Assembly (NCBI GenBank): GCA_028564705.1 | Contig: JAPXFQ010001662.1 | Span: forward strand, 3,222,001-3,286,000 | DNA from: Apricaphanius iberus | Lineage: Eukaryota; Chordata; Actinopteri; Cyprinodontiformes; Aphaniidae | Length of the DNA stretch: 64,000 nucleotides | Direction: 5' to 3' | Part shown: piece by piece, positions 11,845 through 23,900 of the stretch | Layout of the letters: the number at the start of each line of letters is the position of its first letter | Numbering within the stretch: position 1 is the stretch's first letter | Notes under the pieces: model-generated | The model's database searches: none | The model's input: only the letters and a program-made list of their open reading frames with translations | Told to the model about the DNA's origin: nothing | Position numbers and translations under genes: made by a program

Positions 11845-13539
11845 GTGAGACTGCTCTGCCTCCACTCTGCTCATGCCTGCTTATGTTCCACAAACACAAG
11901 AAAGAAAGAGACCGAAAGTTGCAGACAGAGGAAGAAATAAGAAAGATCTAAGAGTTTTGTCTCAGAAGGAGAGAGGGAGGCTTTTCTGGCTTGTGCTGCC
12001 TTGACGAGGTTTTGATGATGGCGTCTTTTCCCTCAAAGCAATGCTTTGAGAATGACAGCCTAATGTTATTCTCTGTCTCTATGCTATTACAGTAATGCTC
12101 TATCTCATTCTGTGACTGACATGCTCTCATGAAGATCTACAAAAGACATAGAGAGAGGAAAAAAACATTCCGCTGTGAGATTCAGATCTCTCTGCCCTCC
12201 TCTCCCTCGTTCACTCCCCTTCCTCGGCTTTCTTCTTGACCACCCCCTCCGCCTATCTCTCCTTCTCCCTTTCTTCCTCTATGATCCCTGCTGCTCTGTA
12301 TAGTGTGTGCGTGTTATTTTTACCCTGGTAGTCTGCGCTCTCCCCTGCAGGCCTTTGATCAGGCTGCGTGGTACAGAAAGCCTCTCCCCTCTCCTCTAAC
12401 CTTGTCAGCACTAATACATCCCACTCTGAGGCCAGTGTCATTCTCCATGTACAGATCACTTTAACACACCCCAGTGTCACTGCTAATCTGTTGACGCACC
12501 TCCATTTGCATCCGTGTTGTTGTGTTTGTTTAAAATGTTTGACAGCCATTCCTGTCTGTCTGCACATTTCTGCCGTCAATTTGTCTGATGTGTGTGCATC
12601 CGTTGAATGGGTTAATTGGATTCTGTCATTGTTACAGCTCACTATCAAAAGCAGTATTGACTTGAGCTGCCCTTCGTTCTATCTGTTGGGATCTTTAACC
12701 CCGAAAGAACAGGGCTTCAAGATAAGAAGGAAGGTTGAATAATAATGAGTTAGGTAACGAAAGCATTGCTCCTGTCTGTACATCATCAACAGGAACCAAG
12801 TCACAGAGTTGACCAAATACTAAAGTTCTAAATATTTGCAGATTTCACATACTGTCCTTAAATTACAGTGAGTTAGTCATATAATTTTTGTGTATTAGAT
12901 AATTGCTAAAAAAATATTTTTTCTACTTCTGAAATTGAAAATGTTCTGATTACTTAATCCACAACCTGCTCTTTTGTAGCAAGATACTGAACATTTAACA
13001 AGATTTGTCTTGAAAACAGGGGTTTCAAGTGTTGGCTGAAGCCCATCTTAAGTAATGATTATGAGACTTAATGTAATACACCACTTTGAGATCAAGTTGG
13101 TGTTAAAACATAAACAAAATTTAAAAACATAAGCTCAATTTGACAAAATTGTATTCACTTTGCTCAGAGATTTTGGGAAAATCAATTATACTTTGGTAGT
13201 TATTAGAGGCAACTTTATTTTTGTGCTTAATGCCAATCTTAAATGACAGACATAATGATCTTAAATTTATTTTACTGAAACTTGAAAAAAACTCTGAAAA
13301 AAAGACAAGGACTACTCATCCTAAAATAGCCATGGAAGGATGCCTATGGTTTTTGGGGACCATCATGCTTCTTTTACGATCTAGTTGCAGCCAAGCTTCA
13401 CCTGTAGGACAGATAGCCTCACTTTTGACTTAGTAGACAGAATACAGACACAATGTGAGCAAATGCTGTCAATAGAAACCCATGTCATCCCCTACACTGC
13501 TTGACTGTTGGTATGAGGCGACCCATAGACCAACTCAGT

Positions 13540-13860
13540 TCTAGGGGCAGAATATATGGTTGTTTTTCAGTATTGCATTGCTCGCAATGCATTGTGGGCT
13601 TTTTTGACCCCAAACTGGCAGAAGCGAACATCCATAGAGATAGCAAAAGCTGCAAAATTGATGATTTTGAACGGTGGAAAGTCGACGAACTTAAATCATA
13701 TATTCTCCGTAGACGGCTGCCTGCGTCCACGAAGTGTAACAAAGATCTATGCATGCTATCGTATACAGCTACAGTGCAGAAACTAATTACGAAAGAAGAG
13801 GAAGTTGCATACTCCTGGCTGATTATACCGCCTTGATGACATTTTATGGAGTGACAAACC
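13540..13860 (+). pseudogene. SAP-domain-like transposon ORF fragment
   Basis: An open frame here reads DDFERWKVDELKSYILRRRL (from 13660), then PAS and a Lys/Asn-rich turn. This matches the shape of a SAP DNA-binding motif (helix, turn, helix with Leu at fixed spacing and the usual LPxS turn). In fish, SAP motifs of this kind occur at the N-terminus of repeated transposon-encoded proteins, some with SWIM and YqaJ-nuclease domains. No such later domain follows here, so this looks like a 5' scrap. The sequence just before it, TTGCTCGCAATGCATTGTGG, is a short palindromic block. The family assignment is inference. Confidence 0.5.
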
Positions 13861-14149
13861 CTGGCCCACAAACGCTGTTAGAGGTCTTAATTTTCTTTGC
13901 TTTAAGTAGGTCCATATAACAAAAATAAAAAAAGTGTTTTATAAAGTGTTTTATGGTTAGACAGGGTTGTGGTTTTGATAAAGCTGAAGCCAAAAGGTGA
14001 CGGTGAGAATCCACATTGATACGGGCTGCAGCTTTGCCTGGTGCAGGGGAGAAAATGGCTTGATATGGGCTGCCGCTTCGGCATCTAAGACATCGGAAAA
14101 CTGTGAGTGATGGCAGATGTTAATCAGGTCAATCAGACGAGTGGAGCTG

Positions 14150-14490
14150 GGCTGTTATCACCTTCCACACGTGGATTGAAGCAGCAAATCGGTGACTAAA
14201 GAACAGAGAAACCTGCAATGAGGGGAGTAAGAAGTCTGGGAGCCTGTGGTAGTAGTAGAGAAGCAAGAAGTCTGAGAGGTAACAGAGAGCTGGAGCAAGA
14301 CCGACGCCGTTAGCTGCTTCCACACGCGGGTTGGAGGATGCTTCCGTCAGGTAGCGGTAGCAGGCAAAGTCGGTTTAAGACGGAGAAGCCGGCAGTAAAC
14401 CTGTGGGGTCGGGGAGTGAGAAGCCGGTATTGCAGCAGAGAAGCAGGAGGTCTCTGCGGTGATCAGAAAGCTGGATCGGTTGCAAGGCGG
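14150..14490. repeat. Two diverged tandem copies of a unit of about 150-165 bp
   Basis: Copy one (about 14158-14300) and copy two (about 14315-14480) share an order of blocks. Each has CTTCCACACG(T/C)G, GTTGGA or ATTGAAG, CGGTGACTAA or CGGTTTAAGA, GAGGGGAGTAAGAAG or TCGGGGAGTGAGAAG, GCAGAGAAGCA or TAGAGAAGCAA, then GAGAGCTGGA or AGAAAGCTGGA. Divergence is substantial, so the duplication is old, or it is an internal repeat of an unrecognised element. A further block with a shared GGGCTGC(A/C)GCTT motif lies upstream near 14024-14075. Confidence 0.7.
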
Positions 14491-14904
14491 AATTTTCAGA
14501 GACTCGACAGACTGGATGATCGCTTATTTTTTAAGTTAAGCCCGCCCGTGTCCTCACTCATTACCATTCTTCTGAGATGGTAATGCAAACACAACCTACC
14601 TGTTCTAGGCCATACCGTTCGGGTCTAAAGTGACCCTAGTGGAAAGGTTGAAGAGTACTGGGCATACTTGAAAGGTCTGCCAAAAAAAGCCTTTAAGTTG
14701 CTTTAATACACTCAGTATGAACGAAAACACATGCATGCAAACACTGTTTACAGGCGGTGTCTGCACGCACCTGGAAGGTACTAGGACCAATTGGAGCAGA
14801 AAACAAAGTGTCATATTCATACTGACGGAAACCAGTCAAAGTTTAAATTGCTATTTCTGAGCCACCCGTGTGTTTATTGTTTTACTCCATCACAGCTCTG
14901 CCAC

Positions 14905-15240
14905 ATACACTGTATACAAAGATGGACGGAGCCTCAGTGACGTCAACCACAGGTTTCTGAAGAGTTAAATTAATGCCAATTGGGTTTCCTACACTATCTT
15001 GGCCGGGTCATGCACCTTGTCACGGCCAGAAATTTGAAGAAAGGGCTTAGAGATGGAGCTGAGAGTGGGATTGTGAGGGTGGGGCTGGATGATTGACACT
15101 ATGAGCCAATGTAGATACGAGCTAACTGAGCTAACCCGAAGCTAGCCGAAGCTAACAGAGGTTAGCGAGCACTTTTAGCCAGAAAACCGTGGTTCAGTGA
15201 CTCTGCCACCCCTATGCCTTGTTGGCAGAGTAAATACATT
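14905..15240. repeat. Fish dispersed repeat with TAGC-rich tail
   Basis: The block TATACAAAGATGGACGGAGC, CTCAGTGACGTCAACC, then AATTGGGTTTCCTACACT is a known high-copy teleost sequence. It continues into short GCTAACN repeats (15119-15165). No coding frame. Confidence 0.6.
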
Positions 15241-15814
15241 TGTCAAATTAAAGAATTAATCCTTGTTTGACCATTGCGTTCACTAGAAGTATGTGAATTT
15301 TAATTTAAACAACTTTTAATCAGTATGTTAAGGAGAAATGTGATCATTTCAACCCATTTACAATCAATTAACATTAAAAGGACAGCAAAAATATAATTTT
15401 ACTTGTGGGAACATCAGTGTTTACAGATATATTCTTGGGCTTAGGTTATTATCAATAGATATTGAATAAGGGGTGCCAAGAGCTTTTCAGAAACGTTTTA
15501 TTTATATACCGATTTTTGTGTGTTGTGAATGTAAAGTTCTTGTTCCATATTATTTGCTTTGTTTTGTCAGTGTTGCTTCTTTTTGGGATGTTTTTTTTCC
15601 ACCTCTCTGCCACCCTGCAGATGTGTGTTTTCTTGTGTTTTAGTTTCCCTTCATCTCTTCTATCATCAACTCACACTCCTTCCTTTTCTGACTCTCTTCT
15701 TCATCTTCTAGTTTTCCTCTCTCTTGTTTTTTTTCGTTTATCTGATGCCAAGGCTGAAGCCTTCCCTTGAACAAGCAGGGAATTCAATCTTAAATTACTC
15801 CTTAACAGATGAGT

Positions 15815-16080
15815 TATGAAAAAAATTCACCCCCCTCAGAGTTATTGTGACGATAAACTTGACCTATTAAACCTAAAAATGTTTTTTTGAACCAAGCTGC
15901 AAACATGTAATTCTGCGGTGCAGTTAGCATTGTTAACATGGGAGACAATAGGAACTTGCTCCTTTCTGGAGCCAGCCCCAAGCAGGTGAGGGGGGAAACT
16001 GCAATGTTTGTCACTTCCGGGTTGGCTTCAAATTTGGCCTGCAGAATTTACCCCTTGCTCTGCCATCGTGGTAAGAAAAA
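15815..16080. repeat. Second dispersed repeat, possibly related to 14905-15240
   Basis: Contains ACATGGGAGACAATAGGAAC, CTCCTTTCTGGAGCCAGCCC and CACTTCCGGGTTGGCTTC, again a common fish repeat block. The relation to the previous entry is a guess from how often the two occur together. Confidence 0.5.
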
Positions 16081-17537
16081 TAAGAAAGCTCTGCCATAAT
16101 AGCGCTAAGCCCATTCATTGTTGCTCTATAATTATAGATCGCTATGATTAGCACGACCTAAACAAGCCATGCCAATGGTAGACCTGGTGAGGTTCCAGTG
16201 GAGTGTGGGTTGACCAACTTGCAGAGCAGAATGTTTGCTGCTACTACAGTGTATCTAGATTTCTAGGCTAGAAGTATTCTTCTTTCTGGTACAAATTCAC
16301 AAACCTAAGTTACTTTTAAAGAAATAAGCTTTTTTCAACTCCTATCCAGACTAGTTCAGTCTTTTTCTGAAATTATTCTCATGAACTTTAATATTTAATT
16401 CTAGGCCCACTGGTTGCAAAAACTCCTGTCTTTATAGAGATGGTCACATTTACCGATGATCAGTTAATAGATTAGTTTCAATATGTTGCAAGTTCCATTT
16501 TATGAAGAATCTCTTCCAAGTTCAGATCATGTTTAAATTATATGATATATTAATTCATAAAACCCTAATACTGAATAAAACAGAATGTACACATTTATTT
16601 ATTTACTTATCCTGTCAAAAATGAACCTCAGTTATAGGGTTTATCAGTATGCCTGACCTCAAATTCTTTGTTTACCTCTGGTGTTTTGTCTTTTCTTACC
16701 GACTAGCTTACGAGTGTTTTAAGCATTTATTTTTAATGCTAATTTCATAGTTTAACCATGCAGCAATCATATTAAGTAAATTAACAGAACCATAGCTAGA
16801 TGAGTGCTTGACCAATAAAATGTGCAACTTTACAATATCAACATTTCAACTCCAGAGGTTTTTTTAGCTGAGAAACTGCCCAGCCAACATATCAACTGCA
16901 TCAGGTATAAGCCAAGTTGCAGTCCCTTGCAAAGAATTCACCAAGTATTATTACGGTTGCATTACTGTGGATTGAAAACTCTGTTCCATCTCCAGTCAGC
17001 ACTGATCCTGCTCATTTTTCTTTAGTATTTCCAACTACCTTGATAGCCCTTTTTTTATCATCACGGGCTTTCTATTTTTCGCTAACTTTTTGTAGCAAGA
17101 ACTATAGACAGCCCTGTATAGACTACAGCATAGTGCAGTTATTTTTGAATATCCTGGTGTACGGTATAGCTTTAGTACCACTCAGTGTTAATCCATGGAT
17201 GCACAAATCTGCAAACCCACATGTCACCCATTCAATGAGTAAACTGGATTTAATTCCAAGTCTAGACAAACAGTCAAAGTAATGATTTTTGTCTTGTACT
17301 GCCTAAATACATTCTTTAAATCCTCAGGGCGCAGTTTGGATTTACTCTCCACAATTTCTTAACTGTTTCTACAATCCACTTTAACTCCACCAAGCTGACC
17401 TATTAATGTACGCAGATTAGTTCTTGCTGCAAATCTCACTTTTCTCTTCCTGTGTGTGTGTGTCTCTCTCCCATAATTGTTGTTCCCCTCTGTTTTTCTC
17501 TTCTCTCTTCGTTCCATTGGTCTGTTGTATTCATCAG

Positions 17538-17615
17538 CCTCCCAGGCAGATGATGACTCCAGTCAAACTTCTCCTGACTACACTGTCAGGCCGAACATCA
17601 AAATACACAACATTG
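17538..17615 (+). CDS. efna3: efna3 coding exon 4: juxtamembrane stalk
   Basis: This 78-nt exon encodes residues 123-148: an acidic, Ser/Thr-rich stalk (ASQADDDSSQTSPDYT) ending in PNIKIHNI, which parallels PNVKINVL of mammalian ephrin-A3. The acceptor is CATCAG (AG at 17536-17537) and the donor GTGAGT at 17616. As with exon 3, both borders are phase 1. In ephrin-A5 the matching stalk exon is alternatively skipped to give a shorter isoform, and the symmetric phase here would allow the same. Whether this happens is inference. The exon is too short to recognise alone; support comes from its phase, its length and the seamless joins on both sides. Confidence 0.93.
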
Positions 17616-17944
17616 GTGAGTGACCCTTAGTCATTGGGAACAAGCAGAATTTTATCTGTGATTTGATTAAAACAATCCACAAAAACATGAATGGTTAAAA
17701 AAGTTTTTTTAAAGTTTTTGTAAATTATTAACAAGACAATGACTGCGAATGGTTTGAGAAATTCAACTGTACAAAAACTCCTAATTAAGATCCTAGAGGT
17801 ATTTAAATTAATGTGTTTTTTTAAATATGGTGTTTTATATGTTTTTTAAATCTGCTTGAATTTTGATTAAAGTAATAGAAAATCTAATTGAGTTTGTTTT
17901 TGGGGTGGTACTCAGGTCTTTTAAATTTTAGATATCTTAATTAC

Positions 17945-18285
17945 CTCAACAAGGAAGTTGTGTTTTTACCAAGGTCTTTTTTTCTATTTGCTTGTTAGTT
18001 TGTTAGTAGGATAACTAAAGATTTATGGGTAGATTTTGATGAAATTTTCTGGCGATATCTGCAATAGGATTTGATTTTTGGGGGATATCAGAAAAATGGC
18101 CATTCCTAAAAAAAAATTTTCTTGAATAATTACTGAACTAATAATGATATCCGTGTGACTCCAGCTGCTAGATCTATGTTTTTCATGGTCAATAAATCTA
18201 AAAAAGCTAAAATTAGATCATATATTTCGGGGCGACTGAGCTGCCTAGCAGAGGTCTACGGTCTCCGAGTGCTTTTCTAGTTTTT
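17945..18285. repeat. Widespread animal dispersed repeat
   Basis: Starts CAACAAGGAAGTTGTGTTTT and ends AGCAGAGGTCTACGGTCTCC then GAGTGCTTTTCTAG. Between them is GGGTAGATTTTGATGAAATT. I recognise this order as a non-coding repeat common in many animal genomes. Confidence 0.65.
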
Positions 18286-20435
18286 AGCTGTATAGCTTTT
18301 TGACATGGGTGATTGCTCTACACCCAGGGCACCAATTGTGAAACATTTTCAATGATTTTCTCAGCACCACAGGTTGAGATGAATCTAAAAACCTGGAATA
18401 CTGAGACAAGTTTAACCCAGAATAAAGTATTTTGACTGAGTAGAGAATATGGCGATGTTAATGCCACAGCTGACTCTCTGTGTGTAATACCTCAGTCTCA
18501 ATCTGCTTGGATGTAGTGATGTCACTGTACCATAACACAAGTCTTCCATTTTACCGGTCCATATAGCACTAACCTTCGTCTTTGGTCATGAGATATGGAT
18601 CACCACCAAAAAAGTGCGAGATCCTGCACACAAGTAGCTAGAATTATTCTATTTCCAAAGTGTGTCAGGACTCAAACTTAGATTTCAGAGGTGACTTAGA
18701 CTAAAATTGTCTCCTTTTTTTATTAAAAGGAGTTAATTAAGGTGGTTGGGGCATCTGATTAGTATGCTTCCCGGAAAGGCCCTTCTGGAAGTTTTCTAGG
18801 CACATCCTGCCGGGAAGAGACAACATCTTAGAACCAGAACACCTTTCAGTGTCGTCAGATTCCCCAGAATCAGGTAGAATTATGGGCAGTGGAAAATTTG
18901 GATTGATCTTTCCTTTAATCTATAAACATACAATTAGACAAAGAAACCTAGACTCAGTTTTTGCATGAATTTTATTGGGTACACAGACAAATCAATGTCA
19001 CACAGCAACATACAGTATGTCTTAATCTCTACAGTTATAAACAATGATCATTTAAATTAGTAATATTAACATGATAATTACAATAAATAATGGAAGTGGA
19101 TTGAGCCAATCCTCTGAAGCAGAATTAGCCTCATTGCTGACCTTATTACATCATTCATTTATCATTGTCATTATAAGATTAATTATTTCTTCCATCAGCT
19201 GCATTAATCCAGTCATATTGCTACACACGGTTTCATGACCTCAAGTTATCTTACATGAGAATGAACCTAATGAGCTGCACACAATAATGCATATAGAACA
19301 CTTACTCAGCGTCATAGTGGAAGGTTTTTGCATGTGAGCTGTGATTCAAATGGGCTTTGAAAGCATAAAAATGAAACAGAATAATATCAGTGTTTTGATG
19401 CTACAGGCCAGAAAGCAGTAGGAGCAATTTTGCTAAGTCTAGAAAACTATTTCATCTACTCTATCTTCCTATATACAAAAGTCCACAAAGAAAATTGAGG
19501 TCTTAGAAGAAACTAAAGGTTTGTGTTTACCTAAAGAGAGTAAATGTTAGAGAAAGAGTCAGCTGTTCAGCCATAAACCCTCTATTTTCCAGTGTCTTTT
19601 CCTATCTCCATCTCAAACAAACCTTTCGCTAGGAATCATTTACTTTATTATGTTGTTTTTCTGGTCACTGTTGGCCGCCAGTGACAAGGGCTAAGAGAGT
19701 GTGACCCACAGAAGATGAAAACCACGACCAAAAGAGACGAACCAAAAAAGAAAAGAAGAGGCTTAAACCGTAAGCAGTATGAGCATTCATAGTTAAAGGG
19801 AGAAGGCAGGACAGACAAAGAATTTAGGAGAGACAAAGAGGAAGTCTGTGAGATCAAAGATGATACAGAGAAATGCAGCAGTAAACTAAAAATGACATGT
19901 GAGGAAAAAAAAGAAAATTAATAAGGGGGGATGCAAAAAAACGGGGAATGCAGAGGGAGAAGATGAAGTAAAAGAAAAAACTCAGTGGTGGGCGACTTTA
20001 CCAGCAGCATCTCCACCTCCAGCTTACGTAGAATTTGATATAAAAACACACATAAACACTGGCAGGAAATCATAAAATATCATAGCCTACAGCGCTGTGA
20101 TGCATTCTGCTAAATACATTTGGAGGAGGATGCAGAGACTGATGCACATGCACGGACTCTCACACACAGGAACGCGCTCTACAACAACCCCCGTGGCTCC
20201 ACTGACCGATGGACTCCCACTCTCTGACTCAGCCTCAGGACCAGACCAGCCCACAGGCTGGCTCAGCATCAACGTTTCTCCATTGTATATGTTTGCCCTT
20301 CTGCCATCTTTTTATTTTTTTCTTAAATCATTATCTAACCTCCTGAATCGCATTATCCTTATTTGACTCGTGTTTTAAGGATAACACTGCTCTGTTACAG
20401 CTTCAGTCTGGTTGTTGTATTCTTTGAATGGTATA

Positions 20436-20645
20436 TCAAGAACAGTCAGTCTTGCAATCAGAGGGTCGCAGGTTGAATTCCAGCTTCCTCCTGCAACATG
20501 TCGATGTGCCCCTGGGTAAGGTACTTAACCTCAAATTGGCTGCCGAGCACAGTTTCCGTGTATGAATGGGTGCATGTGGCTCCAGTATAAAATGCTGGTT
20601 GGTATGACTAGAAAAACGCTATACAAGTTCAGTCCATTTACCATT
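20436..20645 (+). mobile_element. SINE-like repeat with tRNA-type B box
   Basis: Contains GTCGCAGGTTGAATTCCAG, close to a pol III B box (GGTTCGANTCC). Then come CTGGGTAAGGTACTTAACCT, a GTATGAATGGGTGCATGTGG block and the ending ACGCTATACAAGTTCAGTCC ATTTACC. The same scheme is seen at 47350-47640 and, reversed, at 42955-43120. It is not a tRNA gene: no cloverleaf is formed. Confidence 0.7.
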
Positions 20646-22667
20646 TGGTAATTGTAACAAACTTTCCCATAAAACTACTTGGATTAAATTTAATCCAAAT
20701 TAATTCAAAATACTTTCTGTCCCAAAGTGTAATTAAATGTAGTCATAACTCATATAATCCAAGAGTCTTCATAGAGTGGTAGTGAATAATGATGTTGTAG
20801 GCGGGAAGGATCTGCGATAGAGGTAAGTTTTACAAGAAATCTGGAGAAGCCGCTGACCGAAGTCTTTTCCCTACATTCTCATGACTGTCATGCGTGCTTA
20901 CAACTCAATATTTAACGATAGCATATCCTGGATGACAACATCACTTGTTGACAAGCACTTTTATTACACCTCACGTGCTTCTGCTATTCCTTTTTAAATA
21001 TCTGTTTGACCATATTGTTAGAAAGCTAGACAGAGTTGTTGTTTCATTTGGTCATTTTGTCTTTTTAGCTTCACAATGTCTAAAACTAGATGGAAAATAT
21101 GTCCAAAAAAGCAATGCCTCAACCAATAAAAAAGCATTAACCAAAGTGTACAAAAGTCCAGAAAAATTAAAAATCAGAACTAATTTAACAGATCACACAA
21201 ACATACTGCTAAAATCCATGGCACAATTCTACAGAATATACATTGAATACCTTGAAACATATTTTTTACTTTAATTTAAAACACGGTTGTTTTCCCTATC
21301 CTTAGGTATTTAGATTTCCCCTTTTGTTCTTTGTGTTGGTCTCCCTCCACTTAGGTCTTGGTCATGGATTTGGTCTTGTCTTGTCTTGACCTGGGTCAAC
21401 AACTCAACAACTTCAGAGAAACCTCCCCTTGTGTCTCTCTTTGGTGCCATCACTGGAGTACAATCTCTGTGTACTGCTTGTATTTTTTTTCAGAAGACAT
21501 TTTTCAATTGGATTCTCCTACATATCACGTAAAAGCTTAACCGTGGGAGTTTAGGGGAACATTTGTAACATTGAGGTTCTCCAGATTCTGAATTTTTTGT
21601 TTTGCACCTTGGCAGATTTTTTACATGCAGAAAATTGTGTAAAATGCACTTGAATAAGACGTAAAATTAACAAAACCATGTTAACACAACATCTTTATAT
21701 GAATTTCCCATTCAGCCCAACTAACCTTGAAGCGAAAAGTAAGGGAGGGGGGGCAATTAAATACTACTCAGACTGTCCGCCATAAGCATTAATCATACTT
21801 AATCAGTTGTTTGTCAAGAAACTGGTACCATTTGCAGTCTGCATGAGAGCAGCACTTACAAATCACTTTTAGGAACAAGGCCACTATTTGTTTTGAGCCT
21901 GTAATCGTATCTGATTTGCTTGGTGTTGGTACCCTATTAAAAAATAATTTCCTCATCTCTGTAATCAATGATGCTGGGTCCACTGCACCGCACAACCCAC
22001 AGAAATGATTGATGAACTATGAAATAATTGGATTTGATATTTTACTCTCTGCAACTCATTTTTTTTACAATACTATTTATGAATAGCAGCAGTGTGTTAT
22101 TGCTGACCATCTTGCAGATGAGAAAGCACTGCAGCAGTCATGATTTATTTGTTGTTAAATTAATCATCTGAAGTGTTCCTCTAACAAATTTCTTTTACTT
22201 TTGTTAAGTTTAAATAATTGTTAAACATACTTTTATATCAGAAAAAAATAACACAAATGTTTTTGATCAATGATCTTATTCATTTAGAAAAAGGCATTTC
22301 GAAACAATCATCATGAAAATATAATTTTACCTCTAGCTGAAGCTTGAAAGAAAACGTGTTTCAGCTCAAGTTTTATTAGCCACGCTCATTCCTAATTAAT
22401 CTCTTGCCTCTGACAAGAAATCACATGACTAGTACCTGTCTGAAAACACAAAATAGGCTTTCGTATAGGCCAAGTTAGTTTAGATTGCCTTGTCCGGTAA
22501 AATATGAGATCATTTTTTTGTCATGTGTGACAAAAAAAGAAGAAAAAAGTTTACAGGAATTACATTTTCATAACTCTTGTTTTTGGTTTGCAAAGGTATC
22601 TTACAATCTTGTGTATTCCTGCATCTGCTTATCTAAGTAAATAGCAAAATTACAAAGGAACAAGCTT

Positions 22668-22691
22668 CCATCCATCCATCCATCCATCCAT

Positions 22692-22727
<36 letters not shown>

Positions 22728-22740
22728 CATCCACCCATCT
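22668..22740. repeat. (CCAT)n microsatellite
   Basis: Tandem CCAT/ATCC units, with one G substitution near 22718 and decay at the 3' edge. Confidence 0.97.
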
Positions 22741-23689
22741 GTAAAAAATGTAATTTAGCATTGTTTCTTAAATTGCTTGACAATCTATTGAATCCAGAAA
22801 AAGTATTTATCTGTTAACTCTGTGACCAGAGATGCTGATGAAGTTGTGGTGCTAATTCTCTGTTTTTCTAACAGCCAAACAATAGACATGTGGCCTCTGA
22901 GCTGAATGAACCAAGTGTCTAAGTGTCACGGGTTGCAAAAACAATAAAATAGACTGCTGCAACTCTGAACCCACAACACGCACTCAAGTCATTTTGAAAG
23001 TGTGTTGAAAATCAACAGCTATATCAATGTCATCCTGAAAAGAAACAATAGACTGTTGGCTAAACTTATTGAATTTTTAGGGCTTTTTTTTGTAAAAAAA
23101 AAGCCAGCTTTGAATAACTGGATGAAGTTAACTCTCATAGATAATGTGTACGCTATTCCTATCCAGACATAGATATACATTGCTTCATGCTGCTTTTATT
23201 TGCTGTAAATCCACCACAGAGTTGCTGGCAGGAAGATGTATCCACCCAGACAACCTTCCCCACCTATTGACAGGCCAAAGTTGATGTTTCTCATCTCACT
23301 GGAAATGCCTTGGGTGTTTTTCTGTGGACACAGGAGCTGTTCTGCCTGCCTCCTGTTGTTCTGTTGGGCCTGACATGGGAAAAAAATGCACCCAGAAATT
23401 GATTTCCCGGATCCTAAATTTGGACCGTGGAGACAGGTGCCATATTGAAGACCTTTGATAACTTGCAGCAGCCTAAGGCGTTTAGCATCCCCCATAGCTG
23501 TCTTCAATTACAATATGTATTTAAAATCAAGGGGTTAAGAGGAGATATTTACTCTCTGGTGTGTCCAAGTTCCTGGAGCCTGTAAACAAGTCTGTAAGAG
23601 CTAGTTCACATGTAAGGAAACAAGAGTTATTACTGTATGACCTTCTTTATCTAAAGCAACACAGTAATTGATATGCTACGATCCAAACC

Positions 23690-23900
23690 TTATTTAAGCA
23701 GTTGCTGTATGTTTGGGGTCATTGTCCTGCAAGAAGATGAACCACCACCTCTGTCTCAAGGATTATACAGCGCTTTAACTGGTTTTCTTTCTCTTTCTCA
23801 AGCCCCTTTCATCCGCTTATCAATTCTAACCATCTTCCCTGTCCCTGAAGAAACGGAACAACACACTCCAAACTTCAGGAAAGAACCACCCTCTTCACCC
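23690..23900 (-). mobile_element. Tc1-like transposon remnant
   Basis: GTATGTTTGGGGTCATTGTC then CTGCAAGAAGATGAACCACC, and further CATCTTCCCTGTCCCTGAAG. This is the reverse complement of the same transposase region as at 690-990. Only about 200 bp remain and the frame is lost. Confidence 0.65.

Larger units (their letters stand above)
11845..17537 (+). other. efna3: efna3 intron 3
   Basis: A 5,693-bp intron. It has a pyrimidine-rich stretch at 12180-12300, a SAP-like transposon ORF fragment (13540-13860), a diverged tandem duplication (14150-14490) and dispersed repeats (14905-15240, 15815-16080). Between 12300-13500 and 16100-17530 I see nothing beyond AT-rich DNA. Overlapping open frames at 12253-12742 have no recognisable product. 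Confidence 0.85.

Noticed and set aside
12253..12742. Overlapping 124- and 131-codon frames on both strands
   Set aside because: Frames open on both strands in a pyrimidine-rich, CT-skewed segment are expected by chance; no motif was recognised.
20436..20645. A tRNA gene
   Set aside because: Only a B-box-like motif is present. There is no A box and acceptor stem in the right places, and the rest matches a SINE-like repeat found again at 47350.
20945..21274. 109-codon open frame in intron 4
   Set aside because: Composition is AT-driven, it shows no domain or family motif, and it lies within the efna3 intron. Length alone is not enough.
22668..22740. CRISPR-like array
   Set aside because: It is a plain four-base microsatellite with no spacers. 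No CRISPR-type structure was seen anywhere.
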